A DNA stretch of 64,000 nt. Source: Rhodospirillaceae bacterium (GTDB taxonomy: Bacteria; Pseudomonadota; Alphaproteobacteria; Rhodospirillales; JABHCV01). Made by a program: the position numbers and the translations under genes. How positions within the stretch are numbered: the first letter of the stretch is position 1; every line of letters starts with the position of its first letter. Under the pieces are notes generated by a model. The model was given only the letters and a program-made list of their open reading frames with translations, ran no database searches and was not told the origin of the DNA. The DNA lies in assembly GCA_018662005.1 (NCBI GenBank), contig JABJHA010000004.1, forward strand, positions 124,001 through 188,000, read 5' to 3'. Below are positions 18,512-27,479 of the stretch, in pieces.

Positions 18512-19354
18512 ATGAAGCATGGGAAACTTAAATCCGGCGTCATAGGCTGGCCCATTGATCATTCCCTGTCACCGCGGCTGCATGGTTTCTGGTTGCGCGA
18601 GCACAAGATCAATGGCTCTTATAAAGCCATCGCTGTTGAACCAAAGGCCCTGCCTGCCACCCTGAAGACCCTGGCCGAAAACGGCTATGCCGGTTTGAAC
18701 GTGACCGTCCCCCATAAAGAAGCGGTTATTGCCCATCTTGACGAGATCACTGATCAGGCCCGCAGGATCGGCGCGGTCAATACGATTGCTGTCGATGACA
18801 AGGGGCGTCTCATGGGCTCCAATACGGACGGATTCGGCTTCATTGAAAACCTCAAAAAAGGCCATCCGGGATTTAGTGCGGCCAGCGGCCCCGCCGTCGT
18901 GCTTGGGGCCGGGGGCGCTGCGCGGGCCATTGTTGCCGCCCTGATCGATGAAGGCGCGCCCTCCATTACGCTGCTAAACCGGACCCGCAAGCGGGCCGAA
19001 CGCCTGGCCGAGGAATTGGGCGGCCCGGTTCGGGTCGTCGACTGGGACGCGCGCAACGCAGCGATCAAAGACGCCGCCCTGCTGACCAACACGACGACGT
19101 TGGGGATGACGGGTAAAGCGGCACTGGATATTTCCCTGGACGCCCTGCCCATCGAGGCACTGGTCAATGACGTTGTTTACGTACCCCTCGAGACGCCGCT
19201 TTTGGTAGCGGCGCGGGCTCGCGGAAACGCCACGGTCGACGGCCTGGGCATGTTGTTGCATCAGGGCCGTCCCGGTTTCGCCGCCTGGTTCGGGGTTGAT
19301 CCGCAGGTTACGGACGACTTGCGCCGCCACGTTCTGTCCGGGACAGGCGGATGA
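18512..19354 (+). CDS. aroE: Shikimate dehydrogenase (NADP+)
   Basis: Reduces 3-dehydroshikimate to shikimate in aromatic amino acid synthesis. I use the ATG at 18512 (280 residues), which places the substrate-binding start GVIGWPIDHSLSP at residue 9; a GTG at 18491 is less likely. VTVPHK (64-69, with the catalytic lysine) and SNTDGFGF are present, and the NADP-binding loop is LGAGGAARAI with NRTRKRA after the second strand. It overlaps coaE by 4 bases. Confidence 0.95.
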   Translation: MKHGKLKSGVIGWPIDHSLSPRLHGFWLREHKINGSYKAIAVEPKALPATLKTLAENGYAGLNVTVPHKEAVIAHLDEITDQARRIGAVNTIAVDDKGRLMGSNTDGFGFIENLKKGHPGFSAASGPAVVLGAGGAARAIVAALIDEGAPSITLLNRTRKRAERLAEELGGPVRVVDWDARNAAIKDAALLTNTTTLGMTGKAALDISLDALPIEALVNDVVYVPLETPLLVAARARGNATVDGLGMLLHQGRPGFAAWFGVDPQVTDDLRRHVLSGTGG

Positions 19355-19992
19355 TCATTCTTGGCCTGACTGGCTCCATCGGCATGGGCAAGACGGCGGC
19401 GGCAACGGCTTTTCGCAATCTTGGTGTGGCGGTCCATGATGCGGACAAAGCCGTTCACGGCTTAATGGTTCCGGGTGGCCTCGCCACCGCGACCGTTCTG
19501 TCCGCCTTCCCGGGCGTTGAAAAAGAAGGCGGTGTTGATCGCCAGGCCCTGGGGGCACTGGTTTTTGGCAAACCAGCCAAATTGCAAAAACTGGAAAAAA
19601 TCCTGCATCCCCTGGCCCGGCAAAAACAGGCGGAATTTTTGGCTGTTGCCGCCAGGCGGAGACAAAGGCTTGTTGTCCTGGATATTCCGCTGTTGTTTGA
19701 AACCGGTGGGCACGAACGCTGCGACGGAGTCGTTGTCGTCAGCGCCCCGGCGCTTGTTCAAAAACAGCGCGTCATGGCCCGCCCGGGCATGACGCGGAAA
19801 CGCTTTGATTCCATTCTAAGCCACCAGATTTCTGACCCTGACAAGCGCCGGATGGCCGACTTTGTTGTTTTGACCGGCCTTAGCCGTCATCACAGCTTGC
19901 GTCAAATCGCCAACATTGTCACTGTAACGAAATCCTGGAAGCCCCGTCAGTGGTCGGCTCGAAACAACAGCAAGCGGATGATCATGTTCTAA
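19351..19992 (+). CDS. coaE: Dephospho-CoA kinase
   Basis: Phosphorylates the 3'-hydroxyl of dephospho-CoA, the last step of coenzyme A synthesis. The P-loop GSIGMGKT lies at residues 8-15, and the DIPLLFETG segment and the HPLARQ lid region are present. At 213 residues it is slightly longer than the usual 200 or so; the extra residues are a basic C-terminal tail ([13 protein letters not shown]). It overlaps aroE upstream (ATGA) and its TAA shares a base with the dnaQ ATG. Confidence 0.95.
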   Translation: MIILGLTGSIGMGKTAAATAFRNLGVAVHDADKAVHGLMVPGGLATATVLSAFPGVEKEGGVDRQALGALVFGKPAKLQKLEKILHPLARQKQAEFLAVAARRRQRLVVLDIPLLFETGGHERCDGVVVVSAPALVQKQRVMARPGMTRKRFDSILSHQISDPDKRRMADFVVLTGLSRHHSLRQIANIVTVTKSWKPRQWSARNNSKRMIMF

Positions 19993-20684
19993 TGCGCGAA
20001 ATTATTCTTGATACCGAAACGACAGGCTTTAACCCCTTGGGGGGTGACCGGATCGTTGAAATCGGCTGCATAGAACTGGTCAACCACCTGGCCACCGGCA
20101 GGGTTTATCAGCAATACATTAATCCTGAGCGCGATATGCCCGCCGAGGCTTTCTCGGTGCATGGCCTGTCCGAGGAATTTCTTTCGGAGCAGCCTGTCTT
20201 TGCCGACATTGCCGATGACTTCCTGGAATTTATCGGCGATGACACGCTGGTCATCCACAATGCGCAATTTGATATGGGCTTTATCAATGCCGAGCTCGCC
20301 CGTCTTGAACGTCCAGCGGTACCCATGCAGCGGGCCGTTGATACGGTGCGCATGGCGCGCAAGAAATTTCCCGGTGCTCAAGCCAGTCTGGACGCCCTGT
20401 GCCGACGCTTTCAAATCGATAACTCCAACCGCACATTACATGGCGCGCTGCTGGATTCAGAGCTGCTGGCGGAAGTTTATCTGGAACTCATTGGCGGGCG
20501 GCAGCCGGATCTGGCGCTGGTTGAAAACGCCAGAATGGCGGCAAAAGTCACCCCTGAAGAAACAGTCCCGCCTGCCGGCGTCCGTGAGCCCCGGCCTCAC
20601 GCGGAAAGGCCTGAAGAGCTAAAAGCGCACGAGGCTTTTATTGATGGCCTGGAAAACGCCGTCTGGCGCGGCGCGAGCGACTAG
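19992..20684 (+). CDS. dnaQ: DNA polymerase III epsilon subunit (3'-5' proofreading exonuclease)
   Basis: Proofreading exonuclease of the replicative polymerase. From the ATG at 19992, which overlaps the coaE stop as TAATG, it has 230 residues. ExoI DTETTG is at residues 7-12, ExoII is [10 protein letters not shown], and ExoIII is [14 protein letters not shown] with the general-base histidine and last aspartate. The C-terminal part should bind the alpha subunit. Two large palindromes follow before secB. Confidence 0.96.
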   Translation: MREIILDTETTGFNPLGGDRIVEIGCIELVNHLATGRVYQQYINPERDMPAEAFSVHGLSEEFLSEQPVFADIADDFLEFIGDDTLVIHNAQFDMGFINAELARLERPAVPMQRAVDTVRMARKKFPGAQASLDALCRRFQIDNSNRTLHGALLDSELLAEVYLELIGGRQPDLALVENARMAAKVTPEETVPPAGVREPRPHAERPEELKAHEAFIDGLENAVWRGASD

Positions 20685-20743
20685 ATCAGTTCACGTTTAG
20701 TTTGAACACGTTGTGTTCGAACGAAACGTGAAAAACTGATCGA
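20685..20743. repeat. Long imperfect palindrome 1 downstream of dnaQ
   Basis: GATCAGTT...AACTGATC arms close a stem that continues through CACGTTT/AAACGTG and GAACAC-GTT-GTGTTC, with a 3-base bulge and two mismatches. The total stem is about 25 bp with a 3-base loop. It begins right after the dnaQ stop. There is no run of T, so a standard intrinsic terminator is not clear; it may block transcription or be a protein-binding site. Confidence 0.7.
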
Positions 20744-20757
20744 CTTATTAAACAGCG

Positions 20758-20815
20758 AGCCGATACACACACTTAAACTGAATCAAGTAGTGATTCCGTT
20801 TAAGTGTGATCGGCC
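20758..20815. repeat. Long imperfect palindrome 2 between dnaQ and secB
   Basis: CACACTTAAACTGAATCA (20768-20785) pairs with TGATTCCGTTTAAGTGTG (20791-20808) with one mismatch over 18 bases and an AGTAG loop; GCCGAT/ATCGGC extend the stem after a 3-base bulge. It ends next to the secB stop at 20816, so it probably ends secB and dnaQ transcripts from opposite sides or is a REP-like element. Confidence 0.75.
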
Positions 20816-21340
20816 CTAGCCCTGGTCTTTGTTGTTGCCTTTATCGGGCGACTGGGAAGTCTGGTTATCCGCCCCAGCCTTTTCACTAACCTGATTTTGG
20901 AACATGGCGACAAAGTCGACCGGAGCCAGCATCAGCGGCGGGAAGCCGCCGTCGCGTGAACAGTCGGCCACGATGTTACGGGCAAACGGGAACAGCAGGC
21001 GCGGGCATTCGATCAGCAAGATGGCCTGAAGATGTTCTTCGGGCACGTTGATGGTGAACAGGCCGCCATAAACAAGTTCCGAAATAAACGCCGTTTCCTC
21101 GCCCACTTTACAGGTTGCCCGAATGTGCAGCTGAACCTCGAAAAAGCTGTCCTGAACCGGGTGAGCGTTGACGTCGACATTGATGGTGACATCCGGCGCA
21201 TCTTTTTGAAGTTTGCCGAAAATGCCTGGAGTCGAAGGCGCTTCAAAGGATAAATCCTTGATGTACTGAGCATTGATCTGGATAGGCGGCGCGGCGGGTG
21301 CGTCTTGTCCATCTGTCGGCTGTTCGGTCTGGTCGCTCAT
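20816..21340 (-). CDS. secB: Protein-export chaperone SecB
   Basis: Tetrameric cytoplasmic chaperone that keeps preproteins unfolded and hands them to SecA. The 174-residue protein has a low-complexity N-terminus (about 22 residues, Gln/Pro/Ala rich) and then the SecB fold from INAQYIKDLSFEAPSTPGIF through VAHIQ-like strands to RNIVADCSRDGGFPPLMLAPVDF. A polar tail (SEKAGADNQTSQSPDKGN) follows. It lies alone on the minus strand, with fxsA upstream on the same strand about 80 bases away. Confidence 0.95.
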   Translation of the reverse strand: MSDQTEQPTDGQDAPAAPPIQINAQYIKDLSFEAPSTPGIFGKLQKDAPDVTINVDVNAHPVQDSFFEVQLHIRATCKVGEETAFISELVYGGLFTINVPEEHLQAILLIECPRLLFPFARNIVADCSRDGGFPPLMLAPVDFVAMFQNQVSEKAGADNQTSQSPDKGNNKDQG

Positions 21341-21422
21341 AGAAGGGTCTCCCGTTGCAATGCGGCTTCATTCATTTGCAACAGTGGATAACACGCATTC
21401 ATCAGAAAAAACAACCGTCCCA

Positions 21423-21917
21423 TCATGATCCGCCGGGCGGCGGAAGCGGATGGTCGGAATCAGGGCCGCTCTCTTCGCCGTGAACTTCCTGATATTCACC
21501 TTCAATAATAGTGGAGTCGTATCCTTGCGGCGGATTTTGTGTGTGCATTTGAAAATCACCACGTGCCTTAAGGCGGCGCGCCATCAGGCCTCGCAGAATC
21601 AAGCGAAAGGGCGGCATAAATAAAAGAAGGCCAACTCCGTCGGTGACAAACCCCGGCGTCAACAAAAGTGCCCCGGCAACCAGCAGGCACAAACCATCGA
21701 ACAGCTCGGCCACCGGCAAACGCCCCGCGTCCATGCTTTCGCGAACCCGAACCAGGGTCGCAAGGCCCTGATGGCGCAACAGGGTAGAGCCGATAATGGC
21801 TGTCAGAATGACGACGCCGATGGTTGGCCACAGGCCCAGCCAGACGCCGGCCTCGATAAAGACCGCGATTTCAATGATCGGTACGGCGATCATGGCCACG
21901 AGAATTATCAGTCCCAA
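21423..21917 (-). CDS. fxsA: FxsA family membrane protein (TTG start)
   Basis: A 164-residue inner-membrane protein of the FxsA family, named after suppression of F-exclusion of phage T7 in E. coli; its cellular role is not well known. From TTG at 21917 the product begins MGLIILVAMIAVPIIEIAVFIEAG, with the family's first helix at the N-terminus, and GGAGG sits five bases upstream, so the RBS supports this start over a longer ATG frame. Hydrophobic segments include LCLLVAGALLLTPGFVTDGVG. The C-terminal tail is acidic. Confidence 0.85.
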   Translation of the reverse strand: MGLIILVAMIAVPIIEIAVFIEAGVWLGLWPTIGVVILTAIIGSTLLRHQGLATLVRVRESMDAGRLPVAELFDGLCLLVAGALLLTPGFVTDGVGLLLFMPPFRLILRGLMARRLKARGDFQMHTQNPPQGYDSTIIEGEYQEVHGEESGPDSDHPLPPPGGS

Positions 21918-21922
21918 GGGAG

Positions 21923-21927
21923 CCTCC
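21923..21927 (-). promoter_or_regulatory. Ribosome binding site deciding the fxsA TTG start
   Basis: CCTCC on the plus strand is GGAGG on the coding strand, five bases before the TTG at 21917. No comparable site precedes an upstream ATG, which argues for TTG initiation. Confidence 0.75.
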
Positions 21928-22098
21928 AAAAACCTTTCCCGATATTTATGCCCGCTTACCCTTGCCCGCAAGGTCAAGACACCTTATTTAGTGACCTGAG
22001 CGCCACTTGTCGTTAACGTACAGGGGGTTAAGATTTAATCAGGGCCCGCTGCCGCTCCAGGCGACGCGCCTGCACATTGACAGTTTAGTATACCTATC

Positions 22099-22806
22099 AT
22101 GAACGACGGCTTTCAGTTTTTCGACATTATTCTTTTCGCCATGATCGCGGTTTTCTTGATCTTGCGGCTGCGTAGCGTTCTTGGCCGCCGTGATGGCCAC
22201 GAAGGCAATATATCAGATTTCATTAGCCGCCTTTCACAGAACAATAAAGACAAGGAAGACGCCGCCGGTAACGATAACATCATCCACCTTGATAAAAAGG
22301 ACGATGAAGATTTCAAGCCGGCCGCTGCAACAATTGAGGAAGAAGAGCAGTCACCGCTTCTGAACGGCTTGCGCACCATTGCCGCCGCCGACAGCGATTT
22401 TGATCCGGATGAATTTATTTCCGGCGCCCGCATTGCCTTTGAATATATTCTGGGCGCCTACGCATCGGGCGACTCAAAGGCCCTTAAGCCGCTTTTGAGC
22501 AATGACGTGTTCGCCAATTTCGAGAAATCCATTCGCGACCGGGAAGACGCCAACCAAACCATGGAAGAAACGCTGGTCGGCATTCGCAAGGCCGACCTTG
22601 TCGAAGCTGGTATGGAAGGCTCGATCGCCCAGATTACCGTCAAGTTTGTTAGCGATCAGGTGCATGCGCTCAGCGACGAGGAGGGCGCTATTGTCGAGGG
22701 CGATCCCAACAAAATTGTCAGCGTCACCGATTTCTGGACTTTCATCCACGATACCCGCTCGCGCGATCCCAACTGGTCGCTGGCGGCGACTCGCAGCCTG
22801 GATTGA
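22099..22806 (+). CDS. Tim44 / TimA-like domain protein
   Basis: A 235-residue protein with one N-terminal membrane helix (IILFAMIAVFLILRL), a charged linker rich in K, D and E, and a C-terminal Tim44-type domain (DEFISGARIAFEYILGAYASGD...). Bacterial Tim44-like proteins sit in the inner membrane of alphaproteobacteria; in Caulobacter TimA is proposed to be an ancestor of the mitochondrial import motor anchor, but its function is not settled. It lies in a row with mltA (4-base gap), on the opposite strand to fxsA. Confidence 0.85.
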   Translation: MNDGFQFFDIILFAMIAVFLILRLRSVLGRRDGHEGNISDFISRLSQNNKDKEDAAGNDNIIHLDKKDDEDFKPAAATIEEEEQSPLLNGLRTIAAADSDFDPDEFISGARIAFEYILGAYASGDSKALKPLLSNDVFANFEKSIRDREDANQTMEETLVGIRKADLVEAGMEGSIAQITVKFVSDQVHALSDEEGAIVEGDPNKIVSVTDFWTFIHDTRSRDPNWSLAATRSLD

Positions 22807-22810
22807 TCCC

Positions 22811-24028
22811 ATGAAGGGCTGGAGCCTTGCACTTATTGTGATGGTTGGGGCATGTACCCCTGTCGCGGTCTTGCCTCCTGGCACGTCAACACCTGTACCC
22901 GAAAGCGCGCCTGTGGCCGCTCAACCGCCAGCCCAAAAACTGGTGTTGAAGAAAACCTCCTTCAATAAAATAACCGGCTGGTCAGGGGACAGACATGATC
23001 AGGTGATTGGCACATTACTGCGCTCGTGCGCTAAATTTGCAAAAATGCCCGCCGATCTTTCCCTTGGCTCTATTGGCGGCGTCGCCGGGGACTGGACAGC
23101 ACCTTGCCAGGCCGCCGCCGCCCTGCCCGTCGGCAATACGGAATTGTCGCGTGCTTTTTTCGAGGCCCACTTCCAGCCCTACCTGGCAACCGCCGATGGC
23201 CGCCCTGAAGGCTTGTTCACGGGCTACTTTGAAATCGAACTTAAGGGCTCCTGGTTGCGCAAGGGGCCCTATACAACCCCCATATACGAACGCCCGCCCG
23301 AACTGGTTGATGCAAACCTGGGTGACTTTAATGCCGAACTAAAGGGCAAGCGCCTTTCGGGCAAGGTTGTTGCCGGACGGTTTGTTCCCTTTGATGATCG
23401 CGCGGCGATTGATGCCGGAGCCCTTTCGGGCCGGGGTCTGGAAATGATCTGGGTTGATAGTCCCGTTGACGCTTTTTTCCTGCATGTTCAGGGATCGGGC
23501 CGGGTCATAATGGATGACGGCTCTATCGTTCGTATCGGTTTTGCGGCCAAAAATGGCCATGCCTATAAGTCAATCGGCCGGGAACTGATAAAAAGCGGCG
23601 CCCTGACTCGTGAACGGGTGTCCATGCAATCGATCAAGGCCTGGCTGCACGATAACCCGGAAAAAGGGGCGGCGCTTATGGCCTCCAACCCGTCGTTTAT
23701 CTTTTTCAGGGTGATTGATGGGGCGCTGAAGTCCTTGGGTCAACAACAGGGCCCGATTGGCGCGCAAGGCGTGCCGCTGACGCCGGGCCGCTCGCTTGCC
23801 GTTGATCGCGGATATTTCCCTTTGGGGATTCCCATCTGGCTTGACACCACCGACCCGCTGGACCCCGGCGCGCCCTTAAGACGGCTTGTCATTGCCCAGG
23901 ATACGGGCAGCGCCATCAAGGGGCCGGTGCGTGGCGACCTGTTTTGGGGATTTGGGGCTGCGGCCGCTACCCGCGCCGGATTGATGAAACAGCCGGGCCA
24001 CTATTTCCTGCTGCTGCCACGACAATGA
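22811..24028 (+). CDS. mltA: Membrane-bound lytic murein transglycosylase A
   Basis: Cleaves the beta-1,4 bond between MurNAc and GlcNAc in peptidoglycan to form 1,6-anhydro ends. From the ATG at 22811 there are 405 residues: a lipoprotein signal with lipobox VGAC (cysteine 15) and a linker rich in P and A, the MltA domain (LFTGYFEIELKGS, QGSGRVIMDDGS) and the C-terminal 3D domain whose catalytic aspartate lies in AQDTGSAIKGPVRGDLFWG. It starts 4 bases after the Tim44 gene and its stop overlaps the lutA start. Confidence 0.95.
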   Translation: MKGWSLALIVMVGACTPVAVLPPGTSTPVPESAPVAAQPPAQKLVLKKTSFNKITGWSGDRHDQVIGTLLRSCAKFAKMPADLSLGSIGGVAGDWTAPCQAAAALPVGNTELSRAFFEAHFQPYLATADGRPEGLFTGYFEIELKGSWLRKGPYTTPIYERPPELVDANLGDFNAELKGKRLSGKVVAGRFVPFDDRAAIDAGALSGRGLEMIWVDSPVDAFFLHVQGSGRVIMDDGSIVRIGFAAKNGHAYKSIGRELIKSGALTRERVSMQSIKAWLHDNPEKGAALMASNPSFIFFRVIDGALKSLGQQQGPIGAQGVPLTPGRSLAVDRGYFPLGIPIWLDTTDPLDPGAPLRRLVIAQDTGSAIKGPVRGDLFWGFGAAAATRAGLMKQPGHYFLLLPRQ

Positions 24029-24798
24029 GCGACGCGAACACAAAAAACGTTGGCCTGTTTGTCACTTGTCTGGTTGATCTGATGCGCCCTTCTGTCGGCT
24101 TCGCCGCCGCCCGGCTGCTTGAGAAAAACGGCTGCACGGTGCATGTTCCGGGCAGCCAGACCTGTTGCGGCCAGCCCGCCTACAACGCCGGTGACAAGGC
24201 AGATGCCCAGGCACTGGCCCGCAACGTCATCACAGCCTTTGAACAGTTCGATTACATCGTCGCGCCTTCGGGTTCATGTGCGGGCATGATCAAGGAACAT
24301 TTTCCGGCCCTGCTAGCGGAAGACGCAGACATGAGCGCCCGGGCCGGGGCAATGGCAGCCAAAACTTACGAACTGATGGAATTCCTGCACGACGTTCTGG
24401 GCGTTAGCGATACCGGCGCCACATTCCAGGGCACCGTTACCTATCAGGACAGTTGTGCGGGCCTGCGCGAACTGGGTATCAAGGAGCAACCGCGGGCGTT
24501 GATGGCGGCGGTCGATGGACTTTCCCTCAAGGAGCTTGATGACGGCGAGAGCTGTTGTGGGTTCGGTGGCCTATTTTCGGTCAAATATCCGGATATTTCG
24601 GGAAAAATTGTCGACGACAAGGCTGTGGCCATTGAAAAAACCGGGGCCGATGTTCTGCTTGGCGGCGATCTTGGCTGTCTGATGAACATCGCCGGGCGCT
24701 TGCAGCGCCGCGACTCAACCGTCAAAGTGCGGCATCTGGCCGAGGTTCTGGCCGGGACGACGGGCGAGGTTCCGCCAATCGGCGAAACGAAAGAGTAG
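24025..24798 (+). CDS. lutA: Lactate utilization protein A-like (Fe-S) oxidoreductase
   Basis: One of three subunits (LutABC) that oxidise L-lactate to pyruvate through Fe-S clusters in the cytoplasm. The 257-residue protein has two CCG (cysteine-rich domain) motifs, SQTCCGQPAYN at residues 44-54 and ESCCGFGG near 175-182, plus QDSCAGLREL. It begins 4 bases inside the mltA end (ATGA). lutB follows 11 bases later and lutC overlaps. No lactate permease or LutR regulator is nearby, so the lactate role is by family. Confidence 0.9.
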   Translation: MSDANTKNVGLFVTCLVDLMRPSVGFAAARLLEKNGCTVHVPGSQTCCGQPAYNAGDKADAQALARNVITAFEQFDYIVAPSGSCAGMIKEHFPALLAEDADMSARAGAMAAKTYELMEFLHDVLGVSDTGATFQGTVTYQDSCAGLRELGIKEQPRALMAAVDGLSLKELDDGESCCGFGGLFSVKYPDISGKIVDDKAVAIEKTGADVLLGGDLGCLMNIAGRLQRRDSTVKVRHLAEVLAGTTGEVPPIGETKE

Positions 24799-24809
24799 CG
24801 GGGGAACTC

Positions 24810-26222
24810 ATGCAATCTACCTCCCGCCAATTTTCCAGCAACGCCCGTAAGGGGATCGCCGACGAAAAATTGCAGGCGGCCCTGTCCAAACTCAGTCACG
24901 GCTTTCCCGTAAAAAGACTGGCGGCGATGGCGCGGTTGCCGGAATTTGAGGCGTTGCGCGACGATGCCCAGGCCATCAAAGAGCACACGCTGGCAAATCT
25001 CGGGACCTATCTGGAAACCTATGAAGCGAAAGTTCTGGAAAGTGGCGGTCACGTCCATTGGGCCACCGACGCCGCGGAGGCCTGCGAGATTATTTTTGGT
25101 GTCTGTCGCGACGTTGACGCGAAGACCGTGACCAAGGGGAAATCAATGATTTCCGAAGAGATTGCGGTCAATGAGTATCTGCAGCAAAACGGCGTCCAGC
25201 CCATTGAGACCGATCTAGGCGAATACATTATTCAGCTGCGCGGCGAGCCACCCAGCCATATCATTGCCCCGGCCATTCATTTATCCAAAGACCAGGTCGA
25301 GCAAACGTTCAGGGAAGAGCATCAAGACCTGCCCGCCGACCGCAATCTTGAGGAGCCCCGCGCCCTGCTCGAAGAAGCCCGGGCCATGCTGCGGCGCAAG
25401 TTCATCGCCGCCGATGTTGGCGTCACCGGGGCCAATATGGTCATTGCCGAAACCGGCACCTCGATTATCGTTACCAACGAAGGTAACGGCGATCTGACGC
25501 AAACCCTGCCGAAAACCCATATCGTCATCGCCAGCATTGAAAAAGTGGTTCCGACGCTGGAAGACGCGACGACCATCCTGCGGGTGCTGGCGCGTTCGGC
25601 GACGGGGCAGGAAATGTCGGTTTACAATACATTTTCCACCGGCCCAAGGCGTCCGGACGATCTGGACGGGCCTGAAAATTATCACGTCGTTTTGCTCGAT
25701 AATGGCCGCAGCAAGATGCTGGGTGGCGAATTTCACGAAATGCTGCGCTGTATCCGCTGTTCGGCCTGTCTTAACCATTGCCCTGTCTACAAGGCCATTG
25801 GCGGCCACGCATACGGCTGGGTTTATTCCGGGCCCATGGGGGCGGTGTTGATCCCGGGATTGCAAGGGCTTGCCGAATCTCACGATCTGCCCGGCGCTTC
25901 GACTTTTTGTGGCAAGTGTGAAGATGTCTGCCCCATGCGTATTCCGCTGCCGCGTATGCTGCGCAGCTGGCGGGAAAAGGCTTATACGGCCCGATTAGGG
26001 TCGACAAAGGCTCGTTTTGGCCTTGCCGCGTGGGCATTTCTGGCCCGCCGTCCGGTTCTTTACCGGCCCCTTATGGCTATCGGGGTTGCTGTGCTGGCCC
26101 TGTTTGGTCGACGTGGTCGATTTTCCAGCTTGCCACTTGCCGGGGGATGGACCTCAAGCCGTGACCTGTCCGCGCCCGAAGGGCGCACGTTTTTGTCCCA
26201 GTGGAAGCGGGGGAAACGCTGA
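24810..26222 (+). CDS. lutB: Lactate utilization protein B-like Fe-S protein
   Basis: Subunit of the LutABC L-lactate oxidation complex. The 470-residue protein has an LUD domain (about residues 50-300) and two [4Fe-4S] motifs: C-x2-C-x2-C-x3-C at residues 314-324 and C-x2-C-x3-C at 367-374. The tail contains a hydrophobic segment (LMAIGVAVLALFGRR), a possible membrane contact. It lies between lutA and lutC, sharing its stop base with the lutC start. Confidence 0.93.
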   Translation: MQSTSRQFSSNARKGIADEKLQAALSKLSHGFPVKRLAAMARLPEFEALRDDAQAIKEHTLANLGTYLETYEAKVLESGGHVHWATDAAEACEIIFGVCRDVDAKTVTKGKSMISEEIAVNEYLQQNGVQPIETDLGEYIIQLRGEPPSHIIAPAIHLSKDQVEQTFREEHQDLPADRNLEEPRALLEEARAMLRRKFIAADVGVTGANMVIAETGTSIIVTNEGNGDLTQTLPKTHIVIASIEKVVPTLEDATTILRVLARSATGQEMSVYNTFSTGPRRPDDLDGPENYHVVLLDNGRSKMLGGEFHEMLRCIRCSACLNHCPVYKAIGGHAYGWVYSGPMGAVLIPGLQGLAESHDLPGASTFCGKCEDVCPMRIPLPRMLRSWREKAYTARLGSTKARFGLAAWAFLARRPVLYRPLMAIGVAVLALFGRRGRFSSLPLAGGWTSSRDLSAPEGRTFLSQWKRGKR

Positions 26223-26902
26223 TGGGGTCACGAGAATCAATCTTAGGAAACATTGCCAAGTCATTGAAAGAAAGTGCCTTATCGCCTTCATCAAAACAGG
26301 AAATTGAGGCCCGACTCAGCGCCCACGACAAAAATACCGTGCCAAAACGTGGTCAGGGCGATCATGAGGCGCAAATGGCGCTTTTTATTGCGGAAGCAGA
26401 ACGGGTAAACGCGACAACGGAGCATCTGGTCGGGTTGGAGCAGGTCGGCGAGGCGGTGTTGCGTTACCTGGCCAGCCACAATCTGCCCGGCTCCGTAAAG
26501 ATTGCCCCGCACGCCCTTTTGGATAACGTTAACTGGTCGAAACACCCCACACTGGACGTGGTCCAGGGCCCTGCAGAGGACAGTGATCAGGCGAGTCTGT
26601 CCGTGGCCCGTGCGGGGGTCGCCGAAACCGGGACCCTGGTCCTTCATTCCGGCCCTGAAAGTCCGACAACTCTTAATTTTTTACCCGACAATCATATCGT
26701 TCTGCTTCCCCAATCACTGCTTGTCGGCGCCTATGAAGAGGCCTGGGACTTGCTGCGTGAGGACTCAAGTGACATGCCGCGGACGGTTAATTGGGTCACC
26801 GGACCCTCGCGCAGTGCCGATATTGAACAAACCTTACTGCTTGGGGCGCATGGCCCAAGGCGCTTGCATATCTTGATTTTAAATGACAAAGAAACCACCT
26901 AA
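26222..26902 (+). CDS. lutC: Lactate utilization protein C-like LUD domain protein
   Basis: Third LutABC member; a 226-residue LUD-domain protein that probably supports assembly or activity of the Fe-S dehydrogenase. The family core is VARAGVAETGTLVLHSG and the segment LPDNHIVLLPQSLLVGAYEEAW. The ATG at 26222 overlaps the lutB stop (TGATG). The 3' end overlaps the Smr-domain gene by 20 bases, so the five genes from lutA to the XRE gene are likely one mRNA. Confidence 0.9.
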   Translation: MGSRESILGNIAKSLKESALSPSSKQEIEARLSAHDKNTVPKRGQGDHEAQMALFIAEAERVNATTEHLVGLEQVGEAVLRYLASHNLPGSVKIAPHALLDNVNWSKHPTLDVVQGPAEDSDQASLSVARAGVAETGTLVLHSGPESPTTLNFLPDNHIVLLPQSLLVGAYEEAWDLLREDSSDMPRTVNWVTGPSRSADIEQTLLLGAHGPRRLHILILNDKETT

Positions 26903-27479
26903 AGCTCGAAAAACAAGCAATAAATCAGGCTTGAATGAAGCCGATGATGAGGACCTTTGGGGCCATGTCGCGGCCTCTGTGCAGCCGCTTGACGGGCACC
27001 TTAAAAACCGCACTCCGGACGTTGAAAGCAAGCCCGAATCCCCGGGAGCGGGGCCGGCAAACAAAAAACCAGCCTCTCGCAGTTCTTTTGCGTCTGCGCA
27101 AACGCCGCCCGTCCGCCCGTCGCTGCCGGAATTAAGCCTTTCCAGCCAGCCCGGAATCGACAAAAGCACGGCAAAAAAGCTGAAAAAAGGCCAACAGCGG
27201 ATCGAGGCCCGCATCGATTTGCATGGCATGACCCAGGTTGAGGCCCACCGGGCTCTTGATAGCTTTGTTGATGGCGCCTACCAGGCCGCAAAGCGGTGCG
27301 TTCTGGTGATTACCGGCAAGGGTCTTAAACCGGATGGAGCGGTCGGGGTCATTCGCGCCGCGGTGCCGCGCTGGCTCAACGAGCAACCAAACCGAAGCCG
27401 GGTGCTTGCTTTTACCCACGCAACCCCCAAGGATGGCGGCGAGGGGGCGCTTTACGTCATGCTGAAGAGGAAACGATGA
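26883..27479 (+). CDS. Smr domain protein
   Basis: A 198-residue protein with a disordered, basic, proline-rich N-terminal half (about 90 residues) and a C-terminal Smr domain: the conserved DLHGMTQVEAHRAL starts at residue 112 and the GKG motif VITGKGLKP is at 142-150. Smr domains are endonucleases acting on DNA or RNA in several proteins (MutS2, SmrB at collided ribosomes). The N-terminus lacks a MutS-like part, so it resembles stand-alone YdaL/SmrA types. It overlaps lutC and touches the XRE gene. Confidence 0.88.
   Translation: MTKKPPKARKTSNKSGLNEADDEDLWGHVAASVQPLDGHLKNRTPDVESKPESPGAGPANKKPASRSSFASAQTPPVRPSLPELSLSSQPGIDKSTAKKLKKGQQRIEARIDLHGMTQVEAHRALDSFVDGAYQAAKRCVLVITGKGLKPDGAVGVIRAAVPRWLNEQPNRSRVLAFTHATPKDGGEGALYVMLKRKR

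Noticed and set aside
22502-22810. Longer N-terminus for MltA
   Set aside because: The upstream frame is a shifted reading of the Tim44-like gene; the lipoprotein signal begins at the ATG at 22811.
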